DNA of 64,000 nucleotides from JADZAI01 sp964390465 (GTDB lineage: Bacteria > Pseudomonadota > Alphaproteobacteria > Micropepsales > Micropepsaceae), in assembly GCA_964390465.1 (NCBI GenBank), contig CAYMIJ010000005.1:1-64000 (forward strand), given 5' to 3'. The notes under the pieces were generated by a model. That model did no database searches, was not told the origin of the DNA, and worked only from the letters and a program-made list of their open reading frames with translations. The translations under genes were made by a program, and so were the position numbers. This document shows, in pieces, positions 63,712-64,000 of this stretch (the stretch's first letter is position 1; every line of letters begins with the position of its first letter).

Positions 63712-64000
63712 ATGAAACCCGCCGCCATCAACCAATTTTTCCAGCGCCTGTCCGAGCGCGCCCCTGAACCCAAAGGCGAGCTGCATTATGTGAACCCCTA
63801 TACGCTGCTGGTGGCCGTTGTTCTGTCGGCGCAGGCAACCGACAAGGGTGTCAACAAGGCGACCGTGCCGCTCTTCGCCATGGCCGACACACCCGAAAAA
63901 ATGGTCGCGCTGGGTGAGGAACGTGTGCGCGAGGCAGTCAAATCAATCGGGCTTTTCCGCACCAAGGCAAAGAACGTGATCGCCCTTTCAGAAAAACTGA
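63712..64000 (+). CDS. nth: Endonuclease III (N-terminal part)
   Basis: Nth removes oxidised pyrimidines from DNA. The 96 codons inside the window start MKPAAINQFFQRL and include NPYTLLVAVVLSAQATDKGVNK, the family N-terminal signature. The catalytic and Fe-S regions lie outside. It diverges from the DUF2244 gene. Confidence 0.93.
   Translation, partial: MKPAAINQFFQRLSERAPEPKGELHYVNPYTLLVAVVLSAQATDKGVNKATVPLFAMADTPEKMVALGEERVREAVKSIGLFRTKAKNVIALSEKL

Overview
This window is a 64 kb piece of a GC-rich chromosome from an alphaproteobacterium. The evidence is gene content and order. There is an Irr-type Fur regulator divergent from fabA-fabB-fabI, a HisS/HisZ/short-form HisG cluster, a malic enzyme fused to a phosphotransacetylase-like domain, and the block glnD-murJ-trpS-usp-NifU-like-tsaB-rimI-Fur-plsC-miaB-phoH-ybeY-corC-lnt-XRE-metK-trmB-rimP-nusA-ylxR-infB-rbfA-truB-rpsO-pnp, which is familiar alphaproteobacterial synteny. 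I cannot assign a genus from sequence alone.

Layout. 1-1.2 kb: the start of a PAS-domain sensor or chemotaxis protein and a 766-bp gene-free stretch holding a perfect 14-bp palindrome on a possible promoter. 1.2-6 kb: a zinc alcohol dehydrogenase, then hisF, a CYTH-CHAD protein, hisE and infC, which appears to start at CTG. 6-16 kb: a secreted protein, an S41 peptidase, a lipoprotein, GNAT, mutS, maeB, a LysR regulator and a TauE/SafE permease. 16-20 kb: irr and the unsaturated fatty acid cluster. 20-29.5 kb: the translation/RNA operon from rimP to pnp on the minus strand, with a structured terminator-like rimP leader. 29.5-31.9 kb: an AT-rich decaying island with an Rhs core fragment, two IS5-like transposase tails, and small secreted or lipoprotein genes, one broken by a nonsense and a frameshift and one by a single-base shift at a G9 tract. 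31.9-43.3 kb: trmB and metK, then envelope, tRNA-modification and iron-regulation genes back to a NifU-like scaffold. 43.5-46.5 kb: a complete EcoRII-like restriction-modification set (HTH-m5C methyltransferase, Vsr, EcoRII-type endonuclease) inserted in this housekeeping block. 46.5-54.3 kb: usp, trpS, murJ, glnD, bfr/bfd and a lipoprotein. 54.4-64 kb: hisS-hisZ-hisG, an S9 peptidase, a metallo-beta-lactamase-fold hydrolase, an S1P-lyase-like PLP enzyme, a HAD hydrolase, dapB, a DUF2244 protein and the start of nth.

Functionally most of the window is core: translation (infC, infB, nusA, rimP, rbfA, rpsO, trpS, hisS), histidine synthesis, fatty acid synthesis, DNA repair, envelope maturation and iron handling. 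The accessory parts are the Rhs/IS graveyard and the restriction-modification module; both sit at junctions inside the otherwise conserved block. The most interesting signals are the G9-interrupted secreted gene, the inverted repeat over the -10 box of the methyltransferase gene that its own HTH domain could bind, the non-canonical infC start and the rimP leader.
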